Shown here: in pieces, positions 6,789 through 7,477 of the stretch
How positions within the stretch are numbered: the first letter of the stretch is position 1
How the letters are laid out: each line of letters begins with the position of its first letter
Origin: Bacillota bacterium
GTDB lineage: Bacteria; Bacillota; Clostridia; Tissierellales; Sedimentibacteraceae
Direction of reading: 5' to 3'
DNA length: 7,477 nt
Assembly (NCBI GenBank): GCA_029239575.1
Contig: JARBUP010000133.1
Span: 1-7,477, forward strand
Made by a program: the position numbers and the translations under genes
Notes under the pieces: model-generated
Databases searched by the model: none
What the model saw: the letters and a program-made list of their open reading frames with translations, nothing else
What the model was told of the DNA's origin: nothing

Positions 6789-7319
6789 TTGGCAATATTT
6801 ATTGCTTTATGCATACATGAAATAGGCCATATTATAGCTGCAATAATATTACGAATTAAATATGAAAGAGTGAAAATAACATTATTTGGTTTTAATTTAA
6901 AAGCAGATACAAGAAATGTCACAACTCTAAAAAAAGTGGTTTTATTTATAGCTGGTCCATTTTTTAATATAGTTTGTTATTTTATATTTTTAAGTACAAA
7001 GTATATTGAATTTGCGCAAATGAATTTGTTTTTATCATTAATTAATTTATTTCCTATAATGCCATTGGATGGAGGCAACATCTGCAAAGCAGTTATGGAA
7101 AATAGAGTGGGTGATATTTCTATCTGTAGGTATATGATTATGACTAATAGTTTTTTTATAGTTTGTTTTATAGTCATAATATATATATCAAAGAATTATT
7201 TATTTTTATTGTTAATTTTAATGGCTCTAAATGGAATTTTAAAAGAAAATGAATATATGGTAGAAAAAAGTATACATTACAGCTATTCGAAATTTAAAAG
7301 GAAGCATAAGTTTTACTGA
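6789..7319 (+). CDS. spoIVFB: SpoIVFB-like M50 intramembrane metalloprotease, short form
   Basis: This is a site-2-type zinc protease cutting substrates within or next to the membrane; the B. subtilis homologue processes pro-sigma-K. The HExxH motif is H10-E-I-G-H14 in the first hydrophobic segment. The second signature is N86-L-F-P-I-M-P-L-D94-G-G, whose Asp is expected as third zinc ligand. AGPFFN (55-60) is also typical of the family. Further helices lie at about 50-70, 118-133 and 137-150. Only 176 residues are present, against 288 in B. subtilis: HExxH sits near residue 10 rather than about 43, and the C-terminal CBS domain is missing, with a basic tail in its place. The frame has only TTG at 6789 as start, with a weak AGG 13 bases upstream; an in-frame TAA lies just before. 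An ATG at 6767 overlapping the spoIVFA stop is in another frame. The 5' end is therefore uncertain. Confidence 0.8.
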   Translation: MAIFIALCIHEIGHIIAAIILRIKYERVKITLFGFNLKADTRNVTTLKKVVLFIAGPFFNIVCYFIFLSTKYIEFAQMNLFLSLINLFPIMPLDGGNICKAVMENRVGDISICRYMIMTNSFFIVCFIVIIYISKNYLFLLLILMALNGILKENEYMVEKSIHYSYSKFKRKHKFY

Positions 7320-7355
7320 TTTTTTTGAAAATCTATATAAATATTAAAAAAACTA

Positions 7356-7383
7356 TTGAAAATTTCGAAAATAAGTGTATAAT
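7356..7383 (+). promoter_or_regulatory. Sigma-A-type promoter
   Basis: TTGAAA at 7356-7361 and a perfect TATAAT at 7378-7383 are separated by 16 bases in A/T-rich sequence, 36 bases after the spoIVFB-like stop. Transcription would begin near 7390, at the foot of a structured leader. It is the best promoter match in the window and points to a separate, probably vegetatively expressed unit to the right. Confidence 0.8.
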
Positions 7384-7389
7384 GTAAAT

Positions 7390-7470
7390 ACATTTGTAAA
7401 TTAAGAATTTATAAATGCCTCTTAAATTTTTTGCCTTAAGCCGTGAATATTTTCACGGCTTGCCCTTTTT
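7390..7470 (+). promoter_or_regulatory. Structured 5' leader or small RNA, candidate ribosomal-protein (L21-type) leader
   Basis: Two hairpins follow the promoter. The first (7391-7402 paired with 7406-7417) is a 12-base-pair A/T-rich stem with one G-U pair and loop AAG, placed right at the predicted transcript start. The second (7438-7447 with 7452-7461) is a 10-base-pair stem with loop TATT, followed by GCCC and five Ts. A short alternative pairing, CTTAA at 7421-7425 with TTAAG at 7436-7440, would compete with the base of the second hairpin. In B. subtilis rplU, which has an autoregulatory L21 leader, follows spoIVFB, so synteny suggests this identity. I did not match the sequence to a known consensus, and the downstream gene is outside the window. 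A small RNA of about 80 nt is the alternative. Confidence 0.5.
7438..7470 (+). terminator. Hairpin with U-tract, possible attenuator
   Basis: The stem AAGCCGTGAA against TTCACGGCTT is perfect, with a four-base loop. The T5 run starts four bases after the stem (GCCC between), so termination may be partial. Lying about 50 bases after the predicted transcription start, it fits an attenuator inside a leader better than an end signal for the spoIVFB-like gene 119 bases away. Confidence 0.55.
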
Positions 7471-7477
7471 GTATGAC

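Noticed and set aside
7318..7333. GATTTT/AAAATC inverted repeat after the spoIVFB-like gene as a terminator
   Set aside because: The stem is only six pairs, mostly A-T, with no T run after it. I see no convincing terminator between this gene and the promoter at 7356.
7415..7477. ATG followed by 20 further open codons to the window edge, inside the leader
   Set aside because: There is no ribosome binding site; the ATG lies in the arm of the first hairpin and the frame reads through the second hairpin. RNA structure explains the bases better than a peptide, although a leader peptide cannot be fully excluded.

Overview
The window is a strongly AT-rich stretch with A/T-ending codons, AGA arginine codons, purine-rich ribosome binding sites and two TTG starts. 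This suggests a low-GC Firmicute of the clostridial type. A SpoIVFA/SpoIVFB-like pair suggests an endospore former. All genes lie on the + strand. No mobile element, CRISPR array, tRNA or rRNA was seen.

Left part (1-5999): a tightly spaced cell-shape operon. It holds the 3' end of mreB, then mreC, mreD, a very long class B penicillin-binding protein of the PBP2 type (1164 residues), and a MinD-like protein whose ATPase motifs are altered. Gaps between genes are 12 to 33 bases. A hairpin at 6011-6040 closes this unit. MreB, MreC, MreD and PBP2 belong to the elongasome, the membrane machine that guides side-wall peptidoglycan synthesis. rodA, minC and minE, which are often neighbours in related loci, are absent from the window.

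Right part (6133-7319): a two-gene unit encoding a SpoIVFA-like membrane-anchored LytM/M23 pseudo-enzyme and a short SpoIVFB-like M50 intramembrane metalloprotease. In Bacillus subtilis this pair controls activation of pro-sigma-K in the mother cell during sporulation. The B. subtilis order mreB-mreC-mreD-minC-minD-spoIVFA-spoIVFB-rplU is recognisable here, with PBP2 added and minC lost.

Right end (7320-7477): a good sigma-A-type promoter is followed by a leader of about 80 nt with two hairpins and a U-tract. By synteny the next gene outside the window could be rplU, which would make this a candidate L21-type leader, but the gene is not visible. 

This is mostly a conserved housekeeping and sporulation locus, and I do not see a clearly new system. 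The points most worth checking are the orphan, motif-degenerate MinD homologue, the large insertions and Cys/His cluster in PBP2, the minimal SpoIVFB with an uncertain 5' end, and the structured leader at the right edge.
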